From the NCBI RefSeq assembly GCF_041435015.1, contig NZ_CP107989.1, forward strand, positions 7,130,001-7,194,000: a DNA stretch of 64,000 nucleotides, read 5' to 3'. Made by a program: the position numbers and the translations under genes. The notes beneath the pieces were generated by a model. The model worked only from the letters and a program-made list of their open reading frames with translations. It was not told the DNA's origin and did no database searches. How positions within the stretch are numbered: position 1 is the first letter of the stretch; the number at the start of each line of letters is the position of its first letter. Shown one piece after another: positions 9,638 to 22,538 of this stretch. This DNA is from Streptomyces canus. Its GTDB lineage: Bacteria; Actinomycetota; Actinomycetes; Streptomycetales; Streptomycetaceae.

Positions 9638-11702
9638 ATGGCACGACCGGGATTGAGAGGCCGACGAGGCGTGGCGAATGCGGAGCACAGTGGGACTACG
9701 GAGGTCCAGGCGCGGCTGCGCGCGGCCAGACTGGCCCTGTGGCTGGTGGCCGCCGTCCTCGCCGTCAGACAGGTGGCCGTCGCCCTCAGTACCCCCAGAG
9801 GCGAGCGGCTGACGGACCTGGAGACCTGGGTCGGCCCGGACGGCGTCCTGCATGTGAAGGGCTCGCTGTACGACTCGACGCAGTTCACGGGTACCCCGTT
9901 CGGGGGACTTGTCCTGAAGCCGCTCACCCGGGCCGCCGAACAGGCTCTCGGCTGGGGCTGGACCTTCGGCACCCTGCTCCTGGTCGTCGCCCTCGGCCTC
10001 GTCGCCGCCCGCGCCCTGCCCCAGCCGGTCGACCGCCGTACCTCCCTGCTCGCCGCGCCGGTCGCGATCAGCCTGCTCATGCTGTCGCTGCCCGTGCGCA
10101 ACACGCTCTACCTCGGGCAGACCAGCATCATGCCGGTCCTGCTGGTCCTGGTCGCCTGCTTCGCCGTGCGGGGTGAGCGGCTCAGCGGCCTGCTCATCGG
10201 TCTCGCCGCCGCCCTCCAGCCCGCGGTCCTGCTCTTCGCGCCCCTGCTCTGGTTCACCGGCCGTCGCCGGGGCGCCCTGACCACGGCCGCGACCTTCGCC
10301 GCCGGCACCGCGCTGGCCTGGGCCGCGATGCCGCACGACTCCTACACCTACTGGGTGCACCACATCGCGGGCACCGGCCTCGGCGGTCCCGCCGACGACC
10401 TCTCCAACCAGTCCCTGCACGGCCTGCTGCTGCGTCTGGGTGTGGCCGGACCGCTGGAGATCTCCCTCTTCCTGGCCCTCGGCGCGGCCGTCGCCGCGCT
10501 GGGCGTGCGGCGGGCCGTGCGCTATGCCCGCGACGGCCAGCTGCTGCTCGCCGTCGCGATCACCGGGTGCGCGGCGATCGCCGTCTCGCCGACCACCTGG
10601 CAGCACCAGCTGCTGTGGGTGCTGCTCGCGGTCGTCGGGCGGGTCGGCAAGCGCGCCTCCGACCGGTACGTGTGGCCCGTGGCCGTCGTCGTGGTGATGA
10701 CCCTCCCGGCGTCGATGATGCTGCCGCACATCTCGGCGCTGTACACCCTGCGGGACAACGTGGTGCTGCTGGCCGCGCTCGCCGCCGCCACGGTGATTCC
10801 CTTCCTGTCGCGGACCTCGCCGCACTACCGGACCCCGATCCCCACGGCGTACGCCGCGCCGGTGCCCGCGCGGCTGCGGGGCGTGCCGCTGCTGCCGTTC
10901 CTGCGGCGGGTGCTGACCCGGCCGAATCTGCTCCTCGAACTGCTGCTGATGCGTGTCACCTACGCCGCCTACCAGCAGGTCAGACTCGCGGCCACCGGCG
11001 GAACCAACTCCGCGGGGCGGGCCACCGCCGAGGAGCACGGCCGGCAGATCCTCGACCTCGAGCGCCTGCTGCACATCGACATCGAGCACTGGGCCAACCA
11101 CGCGGTGGTCAAGGTCGACTGGCTGCGGAACTTCTTCGACTTCTACTACGAGTCCTTCCACTTCGTGGTGCCGCTGAGCGTGCTGGCCCTGCTGTACTGG
11201 CGGCGGCCGGGGGACTACCGGTGGGCCCGGGCCTCGCTCGGTTTCACGACCCTGCTGGCCCTCGTCGGGTTCTGGCTCTATCCGCTGGCACCGCCTCGGC
11301 TCATGCCGGGGCTGGGGGTCATCGACACCGTGCACGGCGTACAGGACTTCTCCAAGCCGGACTACGGCACGCTCACCGCCCTGACCAACCAGTACGCGGC
11401 CATGCCCTCGCTGCACTTCGGGTGGTCGCTGTGGTGCGGGGTCGTCATCGCGATCATCGCGCCCTGGTGGTGGATGAAGGGCCTCGGGCTGCTGCACCCG
11501 CTGTTCACCGTCTCGGCGATCGTGGCCACCGGTAACCACTGGGTGCTGGACGCGGCGGGGGGTGCGGCGGTGGTCGCCGGTGGGTTCGGGTTGTCGTACC
11601 TGTTCCAGGGGCCGCGGGCTCGGGTGGTGGCCGTTGCGGCGGAGGCCGATGCCCGGGCCGACGGCCTGGAGGGACCGTCGGCCCGGGCATCGGGGGCAAG
11701 GG

Positions 11703-11710
<8 letters not shown>
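9638..11710 (+). CDS. Bifunctional GT87-like glycosyltransferase / PAP2-type inositolphosphotransferase membrane protein
   Basis: A 690-residue multi-spanning protein. Residues 1 to about 400 resemble polyprenol-phosphate-mannose-dependent GT87 transferases (many membrane segments, extracytoplasmic loops such as LYDSTQFTGTPFGGLVLKPL, and NTLYLGQTSIMPVLL). Residues about 440-660 form a PAP2/Aur1-like module with DFYYESFHFVVPLS, AAMPSLHFGWSLW (catalytic Ser-x-His) and ATGNHWVLDAAGG (second His and Asp). Such fusions are annotated in actinomycetes and are thought to modify lipid-linked glycans or phosphatidylinositol. An in-frame GTG at 9671 is an alternative start. Its end overlaps the convergent CYP125 gene by 8 bases. 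Confidence 0.82.
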
Positions 11711-14455
<2,745 letters not shown>

Positions 14456-14573
14456 AGCCGGGAGCCGACCCCCTCCTCCGGCCCCGGGATTCCCGCCTAC
14501 GACGACGGTGCGGACCCGACCACCGATGACTTCGGCCCTCCTGTGCGGTCATCACCGCGAGGAGGTGTTCGCG

Positions 14574-15029
14574 ATGGGCGCGACGGTACGGCAGGAAGCT
14601 CTGGAGCGGCTGCGGGTTCTGGTCGGGGAGTGGGTGGTGGAGGCGGATTTTCCCGGGCAGGCGGTGGGCGCCGGGCGGTGTGTGTTCGAGTGGGCGCTGG
14701 ACGGGCAGTTCCTGGTGCAGCGGACCGAGGCGCCCAACCCCGCGCCGGACAGTACGGCGATCGTGTCGGTCGAGCCGGAGACGGGGGCGTACACGCAGCA
14801 CTACTTCGATTCGCGGGGGGTCGTGCGGCTGTACGCGATGACCTTCGACGGTGAGGTGTGGCAGCTGCTGCGTGAGGAGGAGGACTTCTCCCCGCTGTCC
14901 TTCCGGCAGCGTTTCACCGGGCGGCTGAGCGCGGACGGTGACAGCATCTACGGCGTCTGGGAACAGTCGAAGGACGGGTCGGCGCAGTGGGAGACGGACT
15001 TCGGACTGACGTACCGAAGGACCCGCTGA
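14574..15029 (+). CDS. Small lipocalin-like/DUF1579-type protein
   Basis: A 151-residue soluble protein. MGATVRQEALERLRVLVGEWVVEADFPG, ALDGQFLVQRTEAPNP, YTQHYFDSRGVVRLYAM and SFRQRFTGRLSADGDSIYGVW fit the beta-barrel DUF1579-like fold, in which a GxW near the start and an H-Y-F-D-S-x-G core are conserved. The ATG at 14574 has GAGGAGG upstream. The stop is one base before the next ATG, so the two genes are translationally linked. Relatives may bind small ligands; no catalytic residues are evident. Confidence 0.7.
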   Translation: MGATVRQEALERLRVLVGEWVVEADFPGQAVGAGRCVFEWALDGQFLVQRTEAPNPAPDSTAIVSVEPETGAYTQHYFDSRGVVRLYAMTFDGEVWQLLREEEDFSPLSFRQRFTGRLSADGDSIYGVWEQSKDGSAQWETDFGLTYRRTR

Positions 15030-15030
15030 C

Positions 15031-15495
15031 ATGAGGCCTACGGCGGAGAACGCACGCGGGATCGTCGACGCGAGCCGGTACCTGGTGCTGGCCACGGCGG
15101 ACGCGGAGGGGCGGCCCTGGAGTACGCCGGTCTACTTCGCGTATGCGGGATGCCGGGAGTTCTTCTGGGTGTCCTCGCCCGAGGCGGTGCATTCGCGGAA
15201 CATCGCGGTGCGGCCCGAGGTGGGAATCGCGGTCTTCGACTCGTCGGTGGAGATCGGCACCGGGCAGGGTGTGTACATGCCCGCCGTCGCGGCCGAGCTC
15301 GTGGACGGGGCGGCGGCGATCAGCGCGCTGGAGGTCTTCTCCCGGCGGTCGCTGGGCCACGGCGGGCGGGTCTGGACCCTCGACGACGTGCGGGACGACT
15401 CCGGGATGCGGCTCTACCGGGCGGTGGCCGAGGCGCACTCGATGCTGGCGAAGGACGGGCGCCCGGATCACCGGGTGGCGGTCGATCCGGGCTGA
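15031..15495 (+). CDS. Pyridoxamine 5'-phosphate oxidase-like flavin protein
   Basis: A 154-residue split-beta-barrel protein. YLVLATADAEGRPWSTPVYFAY is the conserved first strand pair, followed by FFWVSSPEAVHSRNIAVRPEVGIAVFDSS. This family binds FMN, F420 or heme and includes small reductases. It starts one base after the upstream stop and is cotranscribed with the DUF1579-like gene. The catalytic role and cofactor cannot be assigned; the short length and lack of a PNPOx C-terminal domain argue against true PLP synthesis. Confidence 0.8.
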   Translation: MRPTAENARGIVDASRYLVLATADAEGRPWSTPVYFAYAGCREFFWVSSPEAVHSRNIAVRPEVGIAVFDSSVEIGTGQGVYMPAVAAELVDGAAAISALEVFSRRSLGHGGRVWTLDDVRDDSGMRLYRAVAEAHSMLAKDGRPDHRVAVDPG

Positions 15496-15729
15496 GCGTG
15501 CAGCGGGCCGCACCCGGCATTCGGGACTGCGGTCCACGGTGACGGCGGCCCGGCCGACGTAGCGAACGGCGTTCGGCCATGGCGAGGACGGTCGCCGGCG
15601 ACTCGCGGATCGGCGGAGGCGGGCGCGTGGGCGGGCATCTCTCCGAGGTGCTCGTTCGTCTCGGGGTGGTGGGTGGAGACGGCGGCTGTACCGCGTGGAC
15701 GGCGTCGGCCATGGCGCGGGCGCACGCAT
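15496..15729. other. Intergenic region, no convincing gene
   Basis: This 234-base gap lies between the convergent PNPOx-like gene and the NB-ARC regulator. A reverse open frame of 85 codons (15468-15725) covers it but lacks a ribosome site and recognisable composition, so I leave it out. No strong terminator hairpin was spotted. Confidence 0.4.
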
Positions 15730-17991
15730 CTAACCGAGACGCTCGATCGTCTCCGCCGCGGACGCCGTGTCGCCGGCCGCTGTGAACAGTTCGTGCGCCC
15801 GGGTGAGGTGTTCGCGGGCCTCGGGGAGTTCGCCGCAGTGGCGTAGGGCCGTGGCGAGGCCGGTGAGGGCCTGGGCCCGGAAGCGGTCGAGGTCGCCGCG
15901 GGCGAGGGGGGTGGTGACGGTGCGGTAGGCCGCCACCGCCTCCGGCCATCGTTCGAGGGCCAGCAGATCGTTCGCGATCTCGTGGCGGAGCAGGGCCTGG
16001 ACGAACTCGTTCAGGCCGGGAACATCCCCGGCGGAGGTGTCGAGCAGGGCCCGGTGAAGGGCCAGCGCCTCCTCGGCACGGCCGGATGTGCGCAGCGCCT
16101 TGCCGAGGACCCGCTGGGAGACCGCCTTCCCGGCGGTGTCGCCGACGGCCTCGAAGAGCCGGGTGGCCTTCGCGGCGGCCTCCGCGGCCTCGGCGGGCCG
16201 CTCCAGACTCAGACAGGCCCCGCTGATGTACGACCACGCCCAGGCCTGCTGGCCCTCGTCGCCCGTCTCAATCGCCAACTCCAGTGCCCTGCGGGCGAGT
16301 TGTTCGGCCTGTTCGTACTGGTACGCGCCGACCCCGTGGGCCCAGGCGAGGCAGTTGAGCTGCTGGGCCTCGGCCGCCCGGTCCCCGGCGGCGGCCGCGG
16401 ACCGGGCGCCGTACGAGAAGAGGGTCCGCCACTCGGGCCACTGGGTCCAGCGGTCGGAGAACCAGTACAGGGTGCGGGAGGTGTGCAGGATCTGCGCGTG
16501 CCGGCCCGCCGCGTACATCAGGGGCAGGGCGCCCGCCCAGTTGGAGCGTTCGGCGATGAGCCACTCCTCGGCATCTGCGGCGGACTCCGGGGTGAAGGCG
16601 GAGGGTTCGCCCGCCCACGGCTCCGGCGCGCCCGGCGCCTCGAACAGACGGCCTGCCGCCGAGGCCGACCGCAACAACCAGTCCGCCGTGTGCAGCTGGA
16701 CCTCCCGGGCCACCGACTCGGGCTCCTCGTCGTCGAGTCGCTCGCGCGCGAAGAGTCGCACGAGATCGTGCAGGGCGTACCGGCCGGGCGCGGTCTCCTC
16801 CAGGAGGCCCCGGTCGACCAGCAGGTCGAGGAAGTCCTCGGTGGTGAACGGGTCCTCGCCGGTCAGGACGGCGGCGAGGTCGGGGCCGGCGTCATGGCCG
16901 GGGATGAGCGAGAGCCGACGCAGCAGCAGCCGGTGCGGTTCGGTGAGTTGGCCGTAGGAGAGGGCGAGAGCACCGCGTACGGCGAGGTCGCCCGCGACCA
17001 GGCCGCTCAACCGGCGTTCCTCGTCGGCGAGTTGGCCGGCCAGGCGGGTCGGGGTCCAACTCGGGCGGCTGGAGAGGCGGTTGCCGACGATGCGCAGGGC
17101 CAGCGGGAGGTGTCCGCACAGCTCGGTCAGCCGGGTGATCGCCTCGGACTGTCCGTCGGTGCGCGGGGCTCCGAGGATCCGCTCCAGGAGGGTCGCCGAC
17201 TCCCCGCCGCTGAGCCCGCCGAGCCTGATCCGCCGTACGCCTTCAAGACCGGCCAGCGGCCGTCTGCTGGTGACCAGGACGAAGCTGCCCTCGGCGTCCG
17301 GCAGCAGCCGTCTGGTCTGGTTCTCGTCGGCCGCGTCGTCGAGGACGACCAGCGCCCGCCGGGTCGCGAGCGTGGCCCGATAGACGGCTTCCCGGGCCAC
17401 CGGGTCGACGGGGATTCGGTCGGACGGGTGGCCGAGCGCCACGAGCAGGAGGACCAGCGCCTCGGCGGCCGGCAGCGGGGCCTCGCTCATGCCGTGCAAC
17501 TGGACGCAGACGCTGCCGTCGGGGAAGGAGCCGGTCAGCCGGCGTACGGCTTCCGCGGCCAGGGTGGTCTTGCCCTGCCCGCCCGGCCCGAAGAGCACCG
17601 CGGCACGCGTGCGCGTGCCGGTGGCGAGGGCCTGCAGTTCCGCCAGCTCGTGTTCCCGTCCGGTGAAGTCCGGGACGGTGCGCAGGAGATACGGCGGGGC
17701 CGGCGGGCCCCCGCGTTCCCGGCCGGCGTCGGCGAGCCGCTGGAGGCGCTCGCGCTGCTCGGCGTCGAGCCGGAGGGCGGCGGCGAGTGCGTCGACCGTA
17801 CGGCGCTGGGGTCCCCGGCTGCGGCCGCGCTCCAGGTCACCGAGCGCGCGAACGCTGACCCCCGACGCCCCGGAGAGGTCCTCCAGGGTGAGCCGGGCGG
17901 TCCGGCGCAGGGAGCGCAGCATCACACCGAAGGCGGTGCCGCCGCCGGGCACCTCGGTCTGCGGAACGTCAGGAGAGTGACTGGTCATCAT
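15730..17991 (-). CDS. XRE-HTH / NB-ARC ATPase / TPR transcriptional regulator
   Basis: A 753-residue STAND-type regulator. An XRE helix-turn-helix is at residues about 20-80 (LRSLRRTARLTLEDLSGASGVSVRALGDLERGRS, shown in part). The NB-ARC core starts near 125 with the P-loop FGPGGQGKTTLAAEAVR, Walker B ALVVLDDAAD, a sensor VTSRRPL and the GLPL-type LCGHLPLALRIVG. A helical TPR array runs from about 450 to the end (TGDEGQQAWAWSYISGACLS, AGRAEEAL-type repeats). Such proteins couple ligand or protein sensing to ATP-driven activation. ATGs at 17991 or 17988 (or a GTG at 18015) are possible starts. It is divergent from the alpha/beta hydrolase at 18098, its likely target. Confidence 0.88.
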   Translation of the reverse strand: MMTSHSPDVPQTEVPGGGTAFGVMLRSLRRTARLTLEDLSGASGVSVRALGDLERGRSRGPQRRTVDALAAALRLDAEQRERLQRLADAGRERGGPPAPPYLLRTVPDFTGREHELAELQALATGTRTRAAVLFGPGGQGKTTLAAEAVRRLTGSFPDGSVCVQLHGMSEAPLPAAEALVLLLVALGHPSDRIPVDPVAREAVYRATLATRRALVVLDDAADENQTRRLLPDAEGSFVLVTSRRPLAGLEGVRRIRLGGLSGGESATLLERILGAPRTDGQSEAITRLTELCGHLPLALRIVGNRLSSRPSWTPTRLAGQLADEERRLSGLVAGDLAVRGALALSYGQLTEPHRLLLRRLSLIPGHDAGPDLAAVLTGEDPFTTEDFLDLLVDRGLLEETAPGRYALHDLVRLFARERLDDEEPESVAREVQLHTADWLLRSASAAGRLFEAPGAPEPWAGEPSAFTPESAADAEEWLIAERSNWAGALPLMYAAGRHAQILHTSRTLYWFSDRWTQWPEWRTLFSYGARSAAAAGDRAAEAQQLNCLAWAHGVGAYQYEQAEQLARRALELAIETGDEGQQAWAWSYISGACLSLERPAEAAEAAAKATRLFEAVGDTAGKAVSQRVLGKALRTSGRAEEALALHRALLDTSAGDVPGLNEFVQALLRHEIANDLLALERWPEAVAAYRTVTTPLARGDLDRFRAQALTGLATALRHCGELPEAREHLTRAHELFTAAGDTASAAETIERLG

Positions 17992-18064
17992 GACAATTAG
18001 AACAAGCGCCCCCACTTACTTCCGCCTGTTCTTCTGCCTGGCGCCGAGCGGTCACTCCTGGTGA

Positions 18065-18931
<867 letters not shown>

Positions 18932-18960
18932 CGCTTCAGACAGCTCTTGAAAGAGGGGGC

Positions 18961-19659
18961 TCACTCGCGCCCCGAGACGGTCACCGCCAGCACCGCCACC
19001 AGCCCGGCCGAGATCGCCAGCGGAATCCCGAGGCCGTGATGGAGTACGAGCCAAGCGCCCAGCGTGGCCCCGGCGACCATCGCGATCACGGACGCCGTAC
19101 GGCGGGGGGAGCGGGTGCCGTGGCCGCCGCCGGCCCGGGAGTCGGCGGCGAGGCCGGTCAGCGTCATGGTCAGCACGGTCGTCGTCAGGTCAGGGACGCC
19201 GAGCTTGCGGACCGTGGCGTTGCGCAGGCCCATGGCGAAGGCCGTGACGGCGATGAGGGTGTAGGCGGTGGCCGTGGCGCCGGGCGCGGCGAAGGCGACC
19301 ACCGCCGCGATCCCCAGCAGCACCGCCTCGGCGGCGAGCGTGAGCCGGGTCCAGGTGCGCCGGGAACCACCGCCGAGCCGTACGGCGACCCGGCCACCCA
19401 CCGCCGCGCCCACCACGAAGGACCCCAGCGAGGTCAGTGTGTGCGGCACCGAGAAGCCGGGCGCCCCGGCCGCGGCGAATCCCAGCACGACCACGTTGCC
19501 GGTCATGTTCGCGGTGAAGACGTGCTCCAGTCCCAGATAGCTGACCGCGTCGATCAGTCCGCTGACCACTGTCAGCCCCAACAGCACAACCACCAGGCGC
19601 AGTCCGCGCGCCTCGGGATCGCCGGCCGTCTTCGGGTCGGTGCTGCTCTGTGCGCTCAT
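18961..19659 (-). CDS. DUF1275 (YoaK-like) membrane protein
   Basis: A 232-residue protein with about six membrane segments. The family signature is GLIDAVSYLGLEHVFTANMTGNVV (residues about 38-61, here in part), followed by FVVGAAVGGR, MGLRNATVRKLGVPDLTTTVLTMTLTGLAAD and C-terminal GATLGAWLV. DUF1275 proteins are widespread and uncharacterised, possibly transporters. The ATG at 19659 has CGGAG; the long upstream open frame to 20139 is antisense to the secreted hydrolase. It is divergent from the gene at 19763. Confidence 0.85.
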   Translation of the reverse strand: MSAQSSTDPKTAGDPEARGLRLVVVLLGLTVVSGLIDAVSYLGLEHVFTANMTGNVVVLGFAAAGAPGFSVPHTLTSLGSFVVGAAVGGRVAVRLGGGSRRTWTRLTLAAEAVLLGIAAVVAFAAPGATATAYTLIAVTAFAMGLRNATVRKLGVPDLTTTVLTMTLTGLAADSRAGGGHGTRSPRRTASVIAMVAGATLGAWLVLHHGLGIPLAISAGLVAVLAVTVSGRE

Positions 19660-19762
19660 CGAGTCTCCGGGCGGCCGGACGGGCAGGGTGCACTCAAGTC
19701 CACCACGGATGCGGGGGACTCTCGGATGTCGGCATGACCTGCGCGTCCCTAGCGTCGAGCAC

Positions 19763-21010
19763 ATGAGTGATGAGACGCGCACAACCCATGGAACACAGGC
19801 GAGTTGGCGCACGCGACGGGGGCTCGCCGGAGCGGCGGCCCTGCTGCTGGCCGCGCTCGCCGCGGCCCCGGTGGCAGCTGCCACCAGTGAGCCGCACCGG
19901 ACGGGGCGCGGGGAGCTGGTCTCCGTCACCCCGGTCGCCGACCGGGACGCGGGGGCCGTCCGGGCGTTCCTGGACGGGCGGGACGTGGCCACCGACTCCG
20001 TGCGGTACGGCGTACGGGCGTACCGGCTGACGTACCGGACCGTCGACCCGCAGGGTGCACCCACCCTCGCGACCGGACTGCTGACGCTCCCCAAGGGCGG
20101 CGGCCACCGCCTCGACCTGGTCTCCGACACCCACGGCACGATGGTCCACCGCGACTACGCGCCCTCGGCGAGCGAGGACTTCGGGCGGGTGCCGTCGTAT
20201 CTGAACGCGAGCGCGGGCCGTGCCGTGGCCGCGCCCGACTACCTCGGCCTCGGCCGGGGCCCGGGCCGGCATCCGTACATGGACACCGCCTCGTCGGTGA
20301 CCGCCTCCCTCGACATGCTGCGCGCCGCCCGGACGGCCGCGGACCGGCTCGCGCGCCCGCTCACCGGGGACGTCTACGTGACGGGTTTTTCGCAGGGCGG
20401 CCAGGTCGCGATGGCGCTCGGCAAGGCGCTGGACGGGGGCGCCGACCGGCACTTCCGGGTGAAGGCGCTGGCGCCGGTCAGCGGCCCGTACGACGGCGAG
20501 GGGCAGGAGATGCCCGCGCTGTTCGACGGCCGGGTCAACGACATCAGCGGGGTCCTCTACCTCTCCTACTGGCTGGTCGCGCAGAACCGCCTGCACCCGA
20601 TCTACAAGGACCCGTCCGAGGTCTTTCGTGCGCCGTACGCGAGCCGGGTCGAGGGCCTCTTCGACGGACGCCACGAGGAGGAGGACGTCGTCAGGGGACT
20701 CGCGCCCTCGGTGAAGCGGCTGCTCACGCCCGCTTTCTACGAGCGTCTGCGGCATCCGTCCGGCGCCGTGCTGGACGCGATCCGCGCCGCCGACCACACC
20801 TGCGACTGGAAGCCGGAGGTGCCGGTGCGGCTGTACGCCGGTGCCGGCGACACCGACGTGCCCATCGGCAACACCCGGACATGCGCCCGCACCCTCGCAG
20901 GTCAGGGAGCGAGGGTGCGGGTGGTCGATCAGGGAGCCGTGGATCACTTCGGCTCCCTCGCCGTGTCGGCACCGCAGGTGGTGCGGTTCTTCGACGGCGT
21001 CCGGGGGTGA
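19763..21010 (+). CDS. Secreted alpha/beta hydrolase (lipase/esterase-like)
   Basis: A 415-residue exported hydrolase. The signal peptide has twin Arg (RTRRGLAGAAALLLAALAA) and a cleavage region near APVAAATS. The mature part includes DTHGTMVHRDYAPS, APDYLGLGRG, the nucleophile elbow GFSQGGQVAMALG, Asp in YAGAGDTDVP and His in QGAVDHFGSL, arranged as in secreted Streptomyces lipases/esterases. The ATG at 19763 is in-frame within a longer frame but is the first with a proper signal peptide. It probably cleaves esters outside the cell; the substrate is unknown. Confidence 0.82.
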   Translation: MSDETRTTHGTQASWRTRRGLAGAAALLLAALAAAPVAAATSEPHRTGRGELVSVTPVADRDAGAVRAFLDGRDVATDSVRYGVRAYRLTYRTVDPQGAPTLATGLLTLPKGGGHRLDLVSDTHGTMVHRDYAPSASEDFGRVPSYLNASAGRAVAAPDYLGLGRGPGRHPYMDTASSVTASLDMLRAARTAADRLARPLTGDVYVTGFSQGGQVAMALGKALDGGADRHFRVKALAPVSGPYDGEGQEMPALFDGRVNDISGVLYLSYWLVAQNRLHPIYKDPSEVFRAPYASRVEGLFDGRHEEEDVVRGLAPSVKRLLTPAFYERLRHPSGAVLDAIRAADHTCDWKPEVPVRLYAGAGDTDVPIGNTRTCARTLAGQGARVRVVDQGAVDHFGSLAVSAPQVVRFFDGVRG

Positions 21011-21023
21011 TGCGCGCGGCGGC

Positions 21024-21443
21024 TCAGTACCAGCCGTTGGCCTGCCAGAAGGACCAGGCGGCGGTCGGGCTGCCGTAGCGGGAGTTCATGTAGTCCAGGC
21101 CCCACTTGATCTGGGTCTTGGCGTTGGTCTTCCAGTCCGAGCCGGCGGCGGCCATCTTCGAACCGGGCAGGGCCTGGACCAGGCCGTAGGCGCCGGAGGA
21201 GGAGTTCATGGCGTCGACGTCCCAGCCGCTCTCGTGCTCGACGATCTTGCTGAACGCGGCGTACTGCGCGGCGTTCGGGATCATCTTGTGCGCGATGGCC
21301 TTGGCCTGGGCGGGCGAGTTCGTGGTGGCCGCATGCGCCGGCGCCGCGGTCAGGACCAGGCCGGCGGTGGCGGCGGCCATCGCGACGGTGGTGATGGCCT
21401 TCTTCGGAGAAGAGATGCGGCGGGCGATGCGGGAGACGGACAC
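21024..21443 (-). CDS. Secreted lytic-transglycosylase-like cell wall hydrolase
   Basis: A 139-residue exported protein. Signal peptide ISSPKKAITTVAMAAATAGL to APAHAA; the mature part FSKIVEHESGWDVDAMNSSSGAYGLVQALPG carries the catalytic Glu of the goose-lysozyme/SLT fold (E of HESGW), then IKWGLDYMNSRYGSP and AWSFWQANGWY. Such small enzymes cleave the glycan strand of peptidoglycan during growth. The start is GTG with AAAGG upstream. The long leader (to about 21600) holds a strong hairpin, so post-transcriptional control is possible. Convergent with the secreted lipase. Confidence 0.87.
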   Translation of the reverse strand: MSVSRIARRISSPKKAITTVAMAAATAGLVLTAAPAHAATTNSPAQAKAIAHKMIPNAAQYAAFSKIVEHESGWDVDAMNSSSGAYGLVQALPGSKMAAAGSDWKTNAKTQIKWGLDYMNSRYGSPTAAWSFWQANGWY

Positions 21444-21500
21444 GGAGAACCTTTTCTTCGGGGACGTGGGTGCCGCTCGCAGACCCGGGGGACATGCGGC

Positions 21501-21530
21501 GGCGCCGAGGCCCGTGGGCTTGTCGGCGCC
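21501..21530 (-). promoter_or_regulatory. Leader hairpin of the transglycosylase gene
   Basis: A perfect 8+8 inverted repeat (GGCGCCGA 21501-21508 and TCGGCGCC 21523-21530) with an inner GCCC/GGGC pair, 58 bases before the GTG at 21443. Streptomyces cell-wall hydrolases often have c-di-AMP (ydaO) riboswitches, but its conserved blocks are not visible here. The hairpin is real; its function is unknown. Confidence 0.4.
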
Positions 21531-21684
21531 GTGCGACGTGGTCCAGAGAAACAGGCTCGGAAGGCGTCCGCAATGACCCCTTTTACTAGTTGTGGTCGAA
21601 TCGCCGGGAAAGGGTGCCCGTGTGATCCGGCTCTCAAGGCGCAGGTCGGAGGGGGTGCCGGGTAGGCGTTATGTCCGGAATGCT

Positions 21685-21705
21685 CCTACTGTTCCCGTTA
21701 GTAGG
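21685..21705 (-). terminator. Possible terminator of the cobalamin/ECF operon
   Basis: Inverted repeat CCTACT (21685-21690) and AGTAGG (21700-21705) with a 9-base loop, located 24 bases past the stop of the last gene (21729). The stem is short, so it is a weak call. Confidence 0.35.
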
Positions 21706-21728
21706 TGAGCTGGGTCATGTGGGGTGCT

Positions 21729-22538
21729 TCACCGCTCGGACGCCTCGAATGTGACCTGGGCCTCGAAAGCGGCGCGGCGGGTGGCCCGGCGGAGCGCCCT
21801 GAGGAGGGCCGGACCGAGGGTGAGTGTCAGGACGACGGTCACCAGGGCCCGGCCGAGGTCCCAGCCGAGGGATGTGGCCAGGCAGTACGTGACGAAACGG
21901 GCCAGGTTGGCGGGGACGCCGGCGTGCGGGTCGAAGGCGATGTTCGAGGCGAGGGCGCCCATGAAGGGCCAGCCGGCCATGTTCATGGCGGTGCCATAGG
22001 CGAACGCGGCGAGGAAGCCGTACGCCGCGAGGAGGCGGACCTCGGCGCGGCCCCTGGTCCGCTCGGGGCCCGGCAGCAGGCCCGCGCCCATCGTGAACCA
22101 GCCCATCGCCAGCATCTGGAACGGCATCCACGGGCCCACTCCGCCGGTGAGCAGGGCGGACGTGAACATCGTGACGTTGCCGAGCGCGAAGCCGAAGCCG
22201 GGACCGAGAACCCGGCCGCTGAGCACCATCAGGAAGAACATCGGCTCGATGCCGGCGGTACCCGCGCCGATCGGCCGGAGTGCGGCGCCGGTCGCTGCCA
22301 GTACCCCGAGCATGGCCACGGCCTTGGGGCCAAGGCCCGACTCCGCGATCGCCGCCGCGACCACCGCGACGAGGAGGACGAGGAGCCCGGCGAAGAGCCA
22401 GGGGGCGTCCTGGGTGTGGGTGCCGACCCGGGAGGTGGGCGGGGCGAGGAAGGGCCAGCCGAAGGCGACGACGCCCACGGCGCTGACCAGAGCGAGGGTG
22501 AGCAGGGAGCGGGGACCGAGGCGTACGGCTCGGGTCAT
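21729..22538 (-). CDS. ECF transporter S component (substrate-binding), probably for a corrinoid
   Basis: A 269-residue protein with about six to eight membrane segments: SLLTLALVSAVGVVAFGWPFLAP, APWLFAGLLVLLVAVVAAAI, then FFLMVLSGRVLGPGFGFALGN, GVGPWMPFQMLAMGWFTMGAG and FLAAFAYGTAMNMAGWPFMG, the alternating pattern of ECF S components. It starts with ATG at 22538, overlapping the stop of the ATPase gene by 4 bases. Being last in a cobalamin-riboswitch operon with T and A components, it most likely binds cobalamin or a precursor; the substrate is inferred from regulation. Confidence 0.8.
   Translation of the reverse strand: MTRAVRLGPRSLLTLALVSAVGVVAFGWPFLAPPTSRVGTHTQDAPWLFAGLLVLLVAVVAAAIAESGLGPKAVAMLGVLAATGAALRPIGAGTAGIEPMFFLMVLSGRVLGPGFGFALGNVTMFTSALLTGGVGPWMPFQMLAMGWFTMGAGLLPGPERTRGRAEVRLLAAYGFLAAFAYGTAMNMAGWPFMGALASNIAFDPHAGVPANLARFVTYCLATSLGWDLGRALVTVVLTLTLGPALLRALRRATRRAAFEAQVTFEASER

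Noticed and set aside
9596..11539. Long reverse frame of 647 codons opposite the GT87/PAP2 gene
   Set aside because: Gly/Arg/Gln-rich antisense translation with no motif; the forward strand is clearly coding.
15468..15725. Reverse 85-codon frame between the PNPOx-like gene and the NB-ARC regulator
   Set aside because: It overlaps the PNPOx-like gene, has no ribosome site and shows no recognisable motif.
21444..21720. c-di-AMP (ydaO) riboswitch before the secreted transglycosylase
   Set aside because: The gene class fits and a strong hairpin exists, but the conserved blocks (GGGGAACCCG-like and GGGGTGAATC) are absent.
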